64,000 nucleotides of DNA from Chitinophagaceae bacterium (GCA_019752045.1 JAIEMP010000003.1:458635-522634), one strand, 5' to 3'; counted from the stretch's first letter, positions 8,833 through 18,018 are shown. A program made the numbers and translations. Notes: generated from the sequence alone by a model not told the origin.

Positions 8833-10236
8833 TTATTTTATCAACGAATAAATATATTCATAGGCACCACTAACAACTCCGGTAATCACAATACCGGCAA
8901 CACAAATGGCCATTGCCAGTTTTGGGCTCCAGGTCATCTCCACTTTTGCAATCGGCCTTTCATTCGCATCCATAAACATAGCTTTGATGATCCGCAGATA
9001 ATAATAGAGAGATACAACCATATTTAAAGCTGCAATTGTAATGAGCAGGTAATTGTTTCTTCCTGCACCTGCCAGTAATAAAAAGAACTTACCAAAGAAA
9101 CCTGCAGTGGGTGGTATGCCCGCCAATGAAAACAAAGCAATGGCCAATATCCATGTCAACAGTGGATTGGTTTTGTAAAACCCTTTGTAGTCATCAATAT
9201 TTTCTTTTCCTTTTTCGGCACTCACTAAACTGATCACCCCAAATACAGCGAGGTTTGAAAACAGATAGATCAATACAAAATATACAACCGAACTGAATCC
9301 TTCATGATTACCGCCTGTTATACCAATTAAAATAAAACCTACCTGTGCAATGGATGAGAAGGCAAGAAATCGTTTGATGTTTTGCTGACGAATGGCAAAT
9401 AAATTTCCAATGAGCATGGAAAGCACGGCCAGCAAAGCCATCATGTTATACCAGTTGTAAAACAGTTTATCGAAAACGGTAAACAGCACACTCGTCATTA
9501 CAAAGATCATACTGCCCTTAGAGATCACGGATAAGTAAGAAGTAACAGCAACAGGCGATCCTTCATACACATCAGCCGTCCATAAATGAAAGGGGACAGC
9601 AGAAATTTTAAAACCAAAGCCTGCAATCAACAGAATAAAAGAAAACAAAAACAATGGCTGGGTAGATGCTGCTGCCTGCAGATCAGAAAAGTTTAAACTG
9701 CCTGCTACACCATAAATCATTGAAATACCAAACAGCAGAAGACCCGATGCAAAAGCTGATGACATGATGTATTTCATGGCTGCTTCAGATGAACGTCGTT
9801 TGTCCAGATCAAAGTTGGCCAATGCTGCCAGGGGAATACTTGCAAGCTCAAGACCCACATAAAACATCAACAGGTTATGACTGCTCAGCATAAAGAACAT
9901 GCCTAGCAAAGTAGAAAGCATAAGCAGATAAAACTCTGCAATGTGTTCATGTTTCATTAACCAGTTGTACGATTGCAGAGAAATAATAAGTGTACCCAGG
10001 TTGAGCATGTTCTTTTCTAACCTCAACAATTCATTTGTTTGAAACATATCGCCAAACAGATAACCAAATCCATTAAAGAAAAACCCGGCAGCCAGATTGA
10101 TCGTTAATAATACATTCACGATCAGTAACAGGTTCTTTGGTTTCCATTCAACAGCACTCAGCTTCATGAACAGAAGAATAAAAATGATTGCTGTTAAGAG
10201 CAATTCCTGTTGCATTAAAAGAAAAAAATTACTCAT
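8833..10236 (-). CDS. nuoN: NADH-quinone oxidoreductase subunit N (antiporter-like)
   Basis: NuoN is one of three Mrp-antiporter-like proton-pumping subunits in the membrane arm of complex I. The 467-residue protein is hydrophobic throughout, with about 14 predicted helices. Family stretches include HNLLMFYVGLELASIPL, GFGFKISAVPFHLWTADVYEG and FSLAGIPPTAGFFGKF. The Glu in the GLELAS helix and the Lys in GFKISAVPFH match the conserved charged residues of the family. It is the last nuo gene of the operon. Confidence 0.95.
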   Translation of the reverse strand: MSNFFLLMQQELLLTAIIFILLFMKLSAVEWKPKNLLLIVNVLLTINLAAGFFFNGFGYLFGDMFQTNELLRLEKNMLNLGTLIISLQSYNWLMKHEHIAEFYLLMLSTLLGMFFMLSSHNLLMFYVGLELASIPLAALANFDLDKRRSSEAAMKYIMSSAFASGLLLFGISMIYGVAGSLNFSDLQAAASTQPLFLFSFILLIAGFGFKISAVPFHLWTADVYEGSPVAVTSYLSVISKGSMIFVMTSVLFTVFDKLFYNWYNMMALLAVLSMLIGNLFAIRQQNIKRFLAFSSIAQVGFILIGITGGNHEGFSSVVYFVLIYLFSNLAVFGVISLVSAEKGKENIDDYKGFYKTNPLLTWILAIALFSLAGIPPTAGFFGKFFLLLAGAGRNNYLLITIAALNMVVSLYYYLRIIKAMFMDANERPIAKVEMTWSPKLAMAICVAGIVITGVVSGAYEYIYSLIK

Positions 10237-10305
10237 CGTTTCAATTTATACCGAATGTGCATTATAAAAATCCAAACTGTTTACTCTCGGCATAATGCCA
10301 TCTAA

Positions 10306-10338
10306 GATTTCCATGCAATCCTTCGGATTTAGGAAATC
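10306..10338. repeat. nested hairpin between nuoM and nuoN
   Basis: An outer stem of GATTTCC with GGAAATC encloses AATCCTTCGGATT, a 5-bp stem with a 3-base loop. The inner part has the same 5-3-5 form as the hairpins around the transposase gene further upstream in the operon. It sits just past the nuoM stop codon. Confidence 0.5.
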
Positions 10339-10347
10339 AAGATGGTA

Positions 10348-11865
10348 TTACTTTACAAGTCCAATCTTTTGCATCAGCATTTCTGTTCCCGGATTAATGA
10401 GATCGGTAAACCAGAAAGGCACCAGTCCCATCAACAATATTCCAACCAGTAGCAGTACTGCTGCTGTTTTTTCATTCCACCCTGCATCGGCCCCTCCTCC
10501 AACTCCTCCCCAAAGGAGAGGAGAGCTTGTCTCCGGAATTTTAAGTGGTCCGTTAATAACAGAACCCACAGCTCTTAAAATATATACTGCTGTTACAACA
10601 ATGGAAGCACAGGCAACAATTGTTGCTGTATGATAAAACGCACCGGCTCTTTGCCAGCTGCCCATGAACACCGTCATCTCCGCAACAAATCCACTCAAGC
10701 CCGGCAAGCCGAGTGAACACAAACCTGCAATCACAAACACCGAAGAAATAAACGGCATCACTTTTAATAAGCCGCCCAGTTGTGCAACCTGTCTGGTATG
10801 TGTACGTTCATAGATCATACCAATCACAGCAAAGAAAAGGGCCGTCATTAAACCATGACTCACCATTTGCAACACCGCACCGTTGATGGATGTTTTAGTT
10901 AACATACCAATCCCAAGCAATACAAAACCGCAATGACTTACTGATGAGTAAGCGTTGATGTATTTCAGATCGGTCTGCATCATGGTGGCAAATGCGCCGT
11001 ATAAAATAGCAATGCAGGATAAGATGATGATGATGGTTGAATAATGTTCAGCAGCATCAGGCATTAAATAAGTAGCAACACGTAAACAACCATAACCTCC
11101 GAGTTTCATGGATATGCCGGCGAGGAACATAGAAGCTGCTGTTGGTGCACTTGAGTGACCATCGGGCACCCATGTATGAAATGGAAACAATGCGGTGAAA
11201 ATGCCAAAGCCAATAAAAGCAAACGGGAAGAATAAATTTTGAAGTGCAGGTGAAATATTCTGTTTAGAAATTTCAACCAGATCAAATGAATGCATTCCGT
11301 TGATACTTGTATTAAAATATAATCCTGATAATCCTACAAACACCAACGCTGAACCGGCCATCAGCATCAATGCGAGTTTTAATGCGCTGTATTCTTTCTT
11401 GCCGCTTCCCCAGATACCGATCAATAAAAATTTTGGTATCACTGCTACTTCAAGGAAGAAGAACATGGTGAACAGATCGAGTGATATAAAGAATCCATAA
11501 GCACCTAAACTTAAAAAGAGTAACAGAAAGAAAAATTCTTTGTGCAATTTTTCCTGTTTCCACGAAACCAACACACCAGCCAATACTACAAAGGCAGTTA
11601 ATAAGATCATGGCGAGGGATATGCCATCAACTCCTACATGATAACGGATATTCAGCGCATTGTACCAGGTGTAATTCTGTTCAAATAAAAATGCAGAGCT
11701 GCTGCCAACTCTTTCCTGTAAAAATTGATAAACCAGAAAAAGGCTTAAGCCGAGTTGAGCAACTGCAGATACCAGCGCAACTGTACGAACCTGTTTCAGT
11801 CCTTTTACAATTAATAAGAGGAGTGAAAATGCAAGGGGCAATATGAGCAGTAACGTGAGGTTCAT
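10348..11865 (-). CDS. nuoM: NADH-quinone oxidoreductase subunit M (antiporter-like)
   Basis: NuoM is a proton-pumping membrane-arm subunit of complex I. The 505-residue protein shows the family stretches FFFLEVAVIPKFLLIGIWG, ALFPFHTWVPDGHSSAPTAASMFLAGI and SLGLPGLSGFVAEMTVF. Near the C-terminus, between the last two membrane segments, it contains ETSSPLLWGGVGGGADAGW, encoded by a copy of the GC-rich hairpin repeat found between genes in this region (about 10489-10525). The insertion keeps the frame and falls in a loop. Confidence 0.95.
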   Translation of the reverse strand: MNLTLLLILPLAFSLLLLIVKGLKQVRTVALVSAVAQLGLSLFLVYQFLQERVGSSSAFLFEQNYTWYNALNIRYHVGVDGISLAMILLTAFVVLAGVLVSWKQEKLHKEFFFLLLFLSLGAYGFFISLDLFTMFFFLEVAVIPKFLLIGIWGSGKKEYSALKLALMLMAGSALVFVGLSGLYFNTSINGMHSFDLVEISKQNISPALQNLFFPFAFIGFGIFTALFPFHTWVPDGHSSAPTAASMFLAGISMKLGGYGCLRVATYLMPDAAEHYSTIIIILSCIAILYGAFATMMQTDLKYINAYSSVSHCGFVLLGIGMLTKTSINGAVLQMVSHGLMTALFFAVIGMIYERTHTRQVAQLGGLLKVMPFISSVFVIAGLCSLGLPGLSGFVAEMTVFMGSWQRAGAFYHTATIVACASIVVTAVYILRAVGSVINGPLKIPETSSPLLWGGVGGGADAGWNEKTAAVLLLVGILLMGLVPFWFTDLINPGTEMLMQKIGLVK

Positions 11866-11887
11866 TTTCTGTTATTCATTTTAGTGA

Positions 11888-12002
11888 AGTGCCATCGGCA
11901 CGCCATGTTAGTAGCCCCAAATGGTAAAGGAGTTGTTGAGCTCCGTAGGAGCGATATGTTGAATTTGTTAATCATAGAATTCGAATAGATATTTTGGGTT
12001 GT
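11888..12002. repeat. direct repeat copy 1 at the 3' side of the transposase gene
   Basis: This segment holds the hairpins GTGCCATCGGCAC (11889-11901) and GCTCCGTAGGAGC (11940-11952), then the last codons of the transposase gene. It is nearly repeated at 12636-12746 on the other side of the gene, with a divergent stretch between the two hairpins. Confidence 0.75.
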
Positions 12003-12429
12003 AATCAATTTCAAATTTTTCCAGAAATTCAAGATATTCCTGCTGGAAGGTTTTTCTTTTATGATGTTCAGGTTGATTCATAATATAGTTTACAACAGTG
12101 GGCGCCTGCGATTTTGAATAACTGAAAGCTCCAAACCCTTCTTGCCAGCTAAATGAGTCCGCAACAAATTTTTTGTCTTTGAGAAATGAAGAAGAATTTG
12201 ATTTAATATCTCTTGTTAAGTCTGATATAGACAAATCGGGCTTCATACTCACAAACAAATGGGAATGATCGGGCATGCTATGGATTGCATATAATTTTTG
12301 CTTCTTATTGTTTACAATACCTGTCATATACATTTGTAATTCCTCTCTGAATGTTTCTTTAATAAAATGCTCCCTGCCTTTTACAGCAAACACAATTTGA
12401 ATGTAGATCTGTGTATATGTGTTTGGCAT
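11968..12429 (-). CDS. IS200-like Y1 transposase (REP-associated tyrosine transposase type)
   Basis: This single-strand DNA transposase belongs to the HUH superfamily. The 153-residue protein starts NTYTQIYIQIVFAVKGRE. It has the HUH metal motif in HSMPDHSHLFVSM (two His separated by one residue) and a likely catalytic Tyr in FGAFSYSKSQ. No accessory tnpB gene is present. The surrounding 870 bases carry at least eight short hairpins with 5-bp stems and 3-base loops, which fits a RAYT-type enzyme and its REP-like sequences better than a standard IS200. It sits between nuoL and nuoM, in the same direction. Confidence 0.88.
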   Translation of the reverse strand: MPNTYTQIYIQIVFAVKGREHFIKETFREELQMYMTGIVNNKKQKLYAIHSMPDHSHLFVSMKPDLSISDLTRDIKSNSSSFLKDKKFVADSFSWQEGFGAFSYSKSQAPTVVNYIMNQPEHHKRKTFQQEYLEFLEKFEIDYNPKYLFEFYD

Positions 12430-12448
12430 TTCGGTTGATTTACATTTC

Positions 12449-12759
12449 GCTCCTACGGAGCTTGGTCTATTATTACGTTTTTATGTTCTACTAATATAAC
12501 GCCCTTCCAGGGCTAAATTTCATTTGTGTTTTTCTACAGATGCTATGACATAGCGCCAAGGGCAGGCTATACAAGCAGGTCCATCCTTAAGGGTTTCATT
12601 TCACTGATGCTTTTCTGCCACTGCATGATTTCTAAAGTGCCATCGGCACGCCATGTCAATAGGTTTGAATGTGTGTTTGTTGAGCTCCGTAGGAGCGATA
12701 TGTTGAATTTGTCAATCATAAAATTCGAATAGATATTTTGGGTTGCGTCCTTACAGGAC
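12449..12759. repeat. cluster of REP-like 5-3-5 hairpins upstream of the transposase gene
   Basis: Six short hairpins each have a perfect 5-bp stem and a 3-base loop: GCTCCTACGGAGC (12449), GCCCTTCCAGGGC (12501), GCTATGACATAGC (12542), GTGCCATCGGCAC (12637), GCTCCGTAGGAGC (12684) and GTCCTTACAGGAC (12747). The stems differ but the form is constant. This accounts for the 333-base gap between the transposase gene and nuoL. Confidence 0.7.
12636..12746 (-). pseudogene. remnant 3' end of a second transposase copy
   Basis: This repeats the segment at the 3' side of the transposase gene, including the last ten codons (NPKYLFEFYD) and a stop, with a few base changes (TGA instead of TAA). Nothing of the remaining gene is present. 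It looks like the scar of a second insertion or of a partial duplication. Confidence 0.7.
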
Positions 12760-12762
12760 TTT

Positions 12763-14739
12763 TTATTGTTTCCATAAGTAAATAAAGACAATGACTAATG
12801 TTGCAACACCTCCAAAAAAGTAAAGGGCATAGTTTTGAACTTTACCTGATTGTACACCTTTAATGAGACTGGAGATAGTTGCTGTTGTTGCTGCAATACC
12901 ATTCATCAACCCATCAACAATATTCCGATCGATCCATGCAGCTGGACGGCCAATAAAATTGAAGATGATTTTTTTAGTGATGAACAGATAGATTTCATCA
13001 ATATAAAATTTCTTATAAGCTGCTTTATAAAAGCCACCCAACATTCTGGAATATTTTTCAGGACATTCATTCTCATAAAGGAATAAGTACATGGCAAGAC
13101 CAATGCCCGCCAATCCAATTGCTACAGGTGCAATAGAAAAACTTAAATGAAAATGCGATTCGAGTGCTTTGCCATCTGCAGAAACAAATTCGCCAAATGG
13201 AATAAAACCGACTCCGATTGTACATACAGCCAAAATAATCAATGGAAGTTTCATAGAGGATGTTCCTTCGCCATGCACCTCACCTCCCCGAACTTCGTTC
13301 CCATCCTTCGCTTTGCTTGAATGCTCCAAAGGAGAGGAGGCTTTATTCCAGAAGATAGAAAAATACAAACGGAACATATAAAAAGCAGTTAGTCCGGATG
13401 TGAGCAATGCAATCACATACACAATCATACTTGAATTGTATGCGGCCAGCAGAATTTCTTCCTTGCTGAAGAAGCCGGCAAAAGGCGGTACACCTGCAAT
13501 AGCAAGACAAGCAATTAAAAAGCTGATATGTGTAATGGGCATGTACTTGCGCAAGCCACCCATATCTTTCATCTCGTTGCTATGCACCAAATGAATCACT
13601 GCTCCTGCGCCAAGAAATAATAATGACTTAAAGAATGCATGCGTGAACAAATGAAACATAGAAGCAGTATAACCCAGTCCCTGTTCTCCGCCATTACCGC
13701 TTACACCTAATGCAAACATCATGTAGCCGATCTGGCTCATGGTAGAGTAGGCGAGCACACGTTTAATATCCGTTTGTGTACAGGCGATCACTGCTGCAAA
13801 TAGTGCGGAGACCAAACCAACAATTGTAATAATGGATAATGCTTCTTCATTAATGGCGAACAAGGGGAATAATCTTGCAACCAAATAAACGCCGGCCACC
13901 ACCATTGTTGCAGCATGAATCAATGCAGAAACAGGCGTTGGGCCTTCCATTGCATCGGGTAACCAGATATGTAATGGAAACATGGCACTCTTACCTGCAC
14001 CACCCATAAACACCAGGGTTAATCCCCATGTGATGGCCGATACTCCAATGAATGATGCAGAAGTAATGGCAACAAACTGTGATGATTGCTGTGAAGTTAA
14101 ATTTTGTATGATGGTATTAAAGTCTAAGCTTTCGCCATAAAATGCCAATACTAAAATGCCGATGAGAAAACCAAGATCAGCAAAGCGTGTAACAATGAAT
14201 GCTTTTTTTGATGCAGCAACTGCTGAGGGTTTTTGGAAATAATAGCCAATGAGTAAATAAGAGGAGGCACCTACCAATTCCCAGAACATGTAGATCTGGA
14301 AAAGATTGGACGATACCACCAATCCCAACATTGAAAACGTAAACAAGCCAAGGAATGCATAGTAGGTTGCAAAACGTTCTTCGCCTTTCATATAACCTAA
14401 GCTGAAGATGTGCACCATTAACGAAACAAATGTTACTACCACCAACATCATCACCGAAATGGGATCGAGAATAATTCCCATGTCAATTGATACATTCTCA
14501 GAAAATGACAACCATGTAAATTTAAATGCCGTGATGGTTTGATACGTGTCTGCAACCTTCCCATCAACAAAGAAATATTGATAAGCTGTGTAAATAGAAA
14601 GCACAGTTGAAATCAACAGTAAGCCGGTTCCGATCATGCCTGCTGATTGATTCATGTATTTCCTGCCAAACAACCCCAGCAACACAAATGCTGCAAGCGG
14701 CAGTAGGGGAATCAATGCGATGTATGATGAGTAATTCAT
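12763..14739 (-). CDS. nuoL: NADH-quinone oxidoreductase subunit L (antiporter-like)
   Basis: NuoL is the distal proton-pumping subunit of the complex I membrane arm, with a long lateral helix near the C-terminus. The 658-residue protein has the family motifs FQIYMFWELVGASSYLLIG, GAGKSAMFPLHIWLPDAMEGPTPVSALIHAATMV and AIAGVPPFAGFFSKEEI. Between two C-terminal membrane segments (about residues 465-495) lies a hydrophilic stretch, SSPLEHSSKAKDGNEVRGGE, encoded by a long hairpin-repeat copy (about 13270-13345). The final helices are intact. Confidence 0.95.
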   Translation of the reverse strand: MNYSSYIALIPLLPLAAFVLLGLFGRKYMNQSAGMIGTGLLLISTVLSIYTAYQYFFVDGKVADTYQTITAFKFTWLSFSENVSIDMGIILDPISVMMLVVVTFVSLMVHIFSLGYMKGEERFATYYAFLGLFTFSMLGLVVSSNLFQIYMFWELVGASSYLLIGYYFQKPSAVAASKKAFIVTRFADLGFLIGILVLAFYGESLDFNTIIQNLTSQQSSQFVAITSASFIGVSAITWGLTLVFMGGAGKSAMFPLHIWLPDAMEGPTPVSALIHAATMVVAGVYLVARLFPLFAINEEALSIITIVGLVSALFAAVIACTQTDIKRVLAYSTMSQIGYMMFALGVSGNGGEQGLGYTASMFHLFTHAFFKSLLFLGAGAVIHLVHSNEMKDMGGLRKYMPITHISFLIACLAIAGVPPFAGFFSKEEILLAAYNSSMIVYVIALLTSGLTAFYMFRLYFSIFWNKASSPLEHSSKAKDGNEVRGGEVHGEGTSSMKLPLIILAVCTIGVGFIPFGEFVSADGKALESHFHLSFSIAPVAIGLAGIGLAMYLFLYENECPEKYSRMLGGFYKAAYKKFYIDEIYLFITKKIIFNFIGRPAAWIDRNIVDGLMNGIAATTATISSLIKGVQSGKVQNYALYFFGGVATLVIVFIYLWKQ

Positions 14740-15047
14740 ATAAAGGCCTCACCCTCGTTCCCTCTCCGGTAGAGAGGGAGGCCGGGCTTTTATTTTTTAA
14801 TTGAACAATAGTTTTTACACATTTAGGCCTCACCCTCGTTCCCTCTCCAACAGAGAGGGAGGCCAAGCTTTATCAATCAATTTATCTATAGCAATTAAGC
14901 CTGTCCGAACGTTGTTCATCCGGGCGGACATTTCATCTTTTTTGTGTTTTGTCAACAAATAGCTTGTTATTAATCATTCTCTTCATCAAGTTGGCCCTGT
15001 GCCTTGCTATCCTCTCCGCCGTGGCGGAGGAGTTAGAGGGGGCCGTC
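14740..15047. repeat. composite junction repeats, nuoK-nuoL
   Basis: Read along the minus strand from the nuoK stop, the gap holds a GC-rich hairpin with a following AGCAAGGCACAGGGCCAACT tail (14991-15046). An AT-rich stretch is next, then a copy of a 40-base element starting GCCTGTCCGAACGTTGTTCA on the plus strand (14899-14938). Two copies of a hairpin built on CCTCCCTCTC and GAGAGGGA (14825-14870 and 14744-14790) end at the nuoL start. The same arrangement recurs at other junctions. Confidence 0.75.
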
Positions 15048-15356
15048 TTAATATTTCATTTCCGTTGCATCTTCTACATCAATGGATTTATGACTGCGGT
15101 AGAGATTGATGATAATCGCAATCGCTACGGCTGCTTCTGCAGCTGCAATCGTAATAATAAAGATGGTAAAGAAGATGCCGTCTAATTTCTCAGGATATAA
15201 ATATTTATTGAACGTTACAAAGTTGATGTTAACGCTGTTCAGCATCAGTTCGATGGACATAAGCATGGTGATCATGTTACGACGTGTAAACAATCCGTAC
15301 ATGCCGATAAAAAATAAGGCTGTGCTTACAAACAAAATATGAGAAATAGGAATCAT
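15048..15356 (-). CDS. nuoK: NADH-quinone oxidoreductase subunit K
   Basis: NuoK is a small membrane subunit of complex I with three helices, involved in coupling. The 102-residue length is normal. The sequence HILFVSTALFFIGMYGLFTRRNMITMLMSIELMLNSVNINF contains the conserved Glu of IELMLN, and a second Glu lies in AAAEAAVAIAI. It lies between nuoJ and nuoL in the standard order. Confidence 0.96.
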   Translation of the reverse strand: MIPISHILFVSTALFFIGMYGLFTRRNMITMLMSIELMLNSVNINFVTFNKYLYPEKLDGIFFTIFIITIAAAEAAVAIAIIINLYRSHKSIDVEDATEMKY

Positions 15357-15570
15357 AAAGCTTCCTCCAAACTTTCCCTCTTGGGGAATTCGTTTTGTGT
15401 TCGTTTCAAAATAAAGTTGTATCCTGTCATTATTATAAGCTTTAAATACTGTTCAATTTATTTATAAAAGTCAAATAAGTTGGCCTTGTGTTCTGGCTAA
15501 GTCTCCTCCTTTGGGGGAGATTTAGAGGGGGCTTCTTTATCCCCTCCTTTGGAGGGGCTTGGGGAGGCCG
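15357..15570. repeat. junction repeats, nuoJ-nuoK, running into the nuoJ coding end
   Basis: A short element with CCCTCTTGGGGAATTCG abuts the nuoK start (15360-15393). On the other side, two GC-rich hairpin copies (about 15480-15530 and 15537-15570) overlap the last codons of nuoJ, so the repeat is partly translated. Confidence 0.65.
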
Positions 15571-16057
15571 CAATTACAATACAACCGATCATAGCAGCGA
15601 GCAATAAAATACTCACTACTTCAAACGGAAGAGAAAAGCCGCCCTGCTCTGTATTGAGCATGGCATTGCCTATTCTTGCAACACTATTATCAAATACTAC
15701 TGACTTTGGTTTAAATCCATAGCGGTCAATAAGCATATAAGTGAATGCGAAACCAAATACAACTGCCAACGCACCTGCAATCATGCGCATCATTGGTGCT
15801 TTTTGCATTTCTTTTCCTGATTGCTGTGTAAGAAAGATGGAAAAAATAATGAGGACTACAATACCACCCACATACACCACAATCTGAACAGCCGCAATAA
15901 ATTCAACTTCCATCCAGAAGTATAATCCTGAAATACCAATGAGTGAGAACAACAACCAAATGGCAGAACGAAAGATCTTCCTGCTGGTAACAGACAGGAT
16001 GCCCATGCCAAGAATAAAGGCAGAAAGAATGTAAAATATAATTTGTGATGCAGTCAT
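15497..16057 (-). CDS. nuoJ: NADH-quinone oxidoreductase subunit J
   Basis: NuoJ is a membrane subunit of complex I. The start chosen is the ATG of MTASQIIFYILSAFILGMG, because upstream codons read through a repeat rather than family sequence. Five hydrophobic segments and the conserved EFIAAVQIVVYVGGIVVLIIF are present. The protein ends with a hydrophilic tail, SPSPSKGGDKEAPSKSPP, which comes from two GC-rich hairpin repeats at the 3' end, so the original stop codon was probably overrun by the repeat. Confidence 0.94.
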   Translation of the reverse strand: MTASQIIFYILSAFILGMGILSVTSRKIFRSAIWLLFSLIGISGLYFWMEVEFIAAVQIVVYVGGIVVLIIFSIFLTQQSGKEMQKAPMMRMIAGALAVVFGFAFTYMLIDRYGFKPKSVVFDNSVARIGNAMLNTEQGGFSLPFEVVSILLLAAMIGCIVIAASPSPSKGGDKEAPSKSPPKEET

Positions 16058-16273
16058 GGCCTCATCCTCGGTCTCCCGAAGTTTCGGGAGAGGCCGAGCC
16101 GTTATTTTTAAATTAAACAATAGTAATTCAGCCTGTCCGAACGTTGTTCATCCGGGCGGGCATTTCATCTTTTCTTTTCAATCAACAACTTCCTATTTCA
16201 TCTACATCTTTCATAAGCTGGTCTTGTGCCTTGCTATTCTCCCCCCCCTCCGGGGGAGTTAGAGGGGGCTTTC
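16058..16273. repeat. composite junction repeats, nuoI-nuoJ
   Basis: From the nuoI stop, the order on the minus strand is: GC-rich hairpin plus AGCAAGGCACAAGACCAGCT tail (16212-16271), an AT-rich stretch, the 40-base element (16131-16170, one mismatch to the nuoK-nuoL copy), and a start-proximal hairpin (16058-16100) that touches the nuoJ ATG. This is the same series as at nuoK-nuoL. Confidence 0.75.
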
Positions 16274-16753
16274 CTATTCAACACCCGCCCTGATCTTTGA
16301 TCCATCATGATTCAATTTCTTTGTCAACTTGCTTCGGTCAAACACACTATGTTCAAATGTTTGATCCATTTTAATGGCGCCGGTTGGACAAGCTTCAATA
16401 CACAGGTTGCAAAACGTACAGAGTTCAAGATGATACACAAATGTGTCAATGGCTTTTTTCTTCTTGCCTGTTTCTTCATCTACATCAAACTTGGTTACAA
16501 TCTTGATTGTTGCATTGGGGCACGCCAGTTCGCAGGCTGTACAACCGGTGCAGGCATGTTCATTGTTTTCATCATGAATCATTACTACCTCGCCTCTGAA
16601 ACGTTCAGGTAACTGCAGTGTATCCCTGTTATCAGGATACTGTTGAGTAATGATCTCTTTATGATGCGTAAAATAGTAGCCGGTACGACGCATACCTGTT
16701 GCCAGCGACTTTATCGCACCAAATACTTCTTTTATGTAGTTAACTAAAAACAT
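16274..16753 (-). CDS. nuoI: NADH-quinone oxidoreductase subunit I (2x[4Fe-4S])
   Basis: NuoI carries clusters N6a and N6b, which lead electrons toward NuoB. Two ferredoxin motifs are visible, CTGCTACELACP and CTFCNLCIEACP, giving eight cysteine ligands. The start chosen is the ATG of MFLVNYIKEV; an upstream TTG two codons earlier is less likely. At 159 residues it has the usual size. Confidence 0.96.
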   Translation of the reverse strand: MFLVNYIKEVFGAIKSLATGMRRTGYYFTHHKEIITQQYPDNRDTLQLPERFRGEVVMIHDENNEHACTGCTACELACPNATIKIVTKFDVDEETGKKKKAIDTFVYHLELCTFCNLCIEACPTGAIKMDQTFEHSVFDRSKLTKKLNHDGSKIRAGVE

Positions 16754-16941
16754 AAGCAACCCACCCCTGCACCCCTCCCAAGAGGGGAAACCAGGCTTTA
16801 TTTTTTTTGTTCAACAATTGTAAATAGACTTTTCATCTTTTTCATTCTATTCATCAAGTACACTATTACTCAACATCTTTTCTAAGCTGGCCTTGAGCCT
16901 AGCTATTCTCCCCCTCCGGGGGAGTTAGAGGGGGCTTGCCT
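16754..16941. repeat. composite junction repeats, nuoH-nuoI
   Basis: A stop-proximal GC-rich hairpin with the AGCTAGGCTCAAGGCCAGCT tail (16884-16936) follows nuoH. A start-proximal hairpin based on CCCCTCTTGGGAGGGG (about 16758-16798) precedes nuoI. The 40-base middle element is missing here. Confidence 0.7.
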
Positions 16942-18018
16942 CTAAAAATGCCACCCCATAATTGCCATCAAGGTTACCAGTAATAAATTAAATAAACTGA
17001 TGGGTAATAAATATTTCCATTCGAGATTCAGTAACTGATCAATGCGGAGCCGTGGGAAGGTCCACCTGAACCACATGATCACAAAAATTAAAAAGAACGT
17101 CTTACCCATAAACCACACAATGCCCGGTATATAATCCATTACATGATTAAACTGTGTATTACTGCCAAAATGCAATGGCATCCATCCGCCTAAGAATAAG
17201 GTTGCACCAACTGCACATACAATAAAAATATTGACATACTCTGCAAGGAAAAACAATGCGAATTTCATTCCGGAGTATTCTGTATGAAAGCCCGCCGTTA
17301 ATTCACTCTCAGCTTCTGCAAGATCAAATGGTGCACGGTTGGTTTCGGCAGTGATGGCAATAATAAAAATTACAAATGCAATCAGCACCGGAATATGTCC
17401 TTTAAATAACCACCAGCCATTTTCCTGCGAAGCAACAATATCCGATATGCGCAAGCTTCCGGTTAATACAACAATTGCAATGACGGAAAGACCTGCACTT
17501 AATTCATAGCTTACAATCTGTGCACCGCTGCGCATGGCACCTAATAATGAATATTTATTATTGCTTGCCCATCCGGCCATTAAAATACCAATCACACTTA
17601 CAGAAGAAACAGCTGTAATAAATAATACACCAATATTTATATCCCATATCTGAAAACCTTTGGAGAAAGCCAATGGCGCAAGAATCACCATGGCAATGAT
17701 CATGACAATAAACGGCGCAAGATTAAAAAGAAACTTATCTGCACCATCGGGAGTCATTCCTTCTTTTACGATCAGCTTTAGTGTATCGGCAACAGTTTGA
17801 AACATTCCTTTGGGCCCAACACGGTTAGGTCCTAAACGTACTTGCATATAAGCCGATACTTTCCGTTCCATCATGATCAGCACCAATCCAAGAATGGAGA
17901 ATAAACCAATGGCTAAAAGTGCAATAAGTACACTTTCAATAAGGAATGTTGCAGTAGCACCAAACTGCTGGTACAACCACACATCAAGATCATCGGTTAT
18001 GTTTTCTAAACTGGGCAT
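16942..18018 (-). CDS. nuoH: NADH-quinone oxidoreductase subunit H
   Basis: NuoH is the membrane subunit that meets the peripheral arm and forms part of the quinone cavity. The 358-residue protein has VLIMMERKVSAYMQVRLGPNRVGP near the N-terminus and NRAPFDLAEAESELTAGFHTEYSG in the middle; both are family hallmarks with the conserved Glu/Asp cluster. It directly follows nuoD in this operon, where nuoE, nuoF and nuoG are often found in other bacteria. Confidence 0.96.
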   Translation of the reverse strand: MPSLENITDDLDVWLYQQFGATATFLIESVLIALLAIGLFSILGLVLIMMERKVSAYMQVRLGPNRVGPKGMFQTVADTLKLIVKEGMTPDGADKFLFNLAPFIVMIIAMVILAPLAFSKGFQIWDINIGVLFITAVSSVSVIGILMAGWASNNKYSLLGAMRSGAQIVSYELSAGLSVIAIVVLTGSLRISDIVASQENGWWLFKGHIPVLIAFVIFIIAITAETNRAPFDLAEAESELTAGFHTEYSGMKFALFFLAEYVNIFIVCAVGATLFLGGWMPLHFGSNTQFNHVMDYIPGIVWFMGKTFFLIFVIMWFRWTFPRLRIDQLLNLEWKYLLPISLFNLLLVTLMAIMGWHF

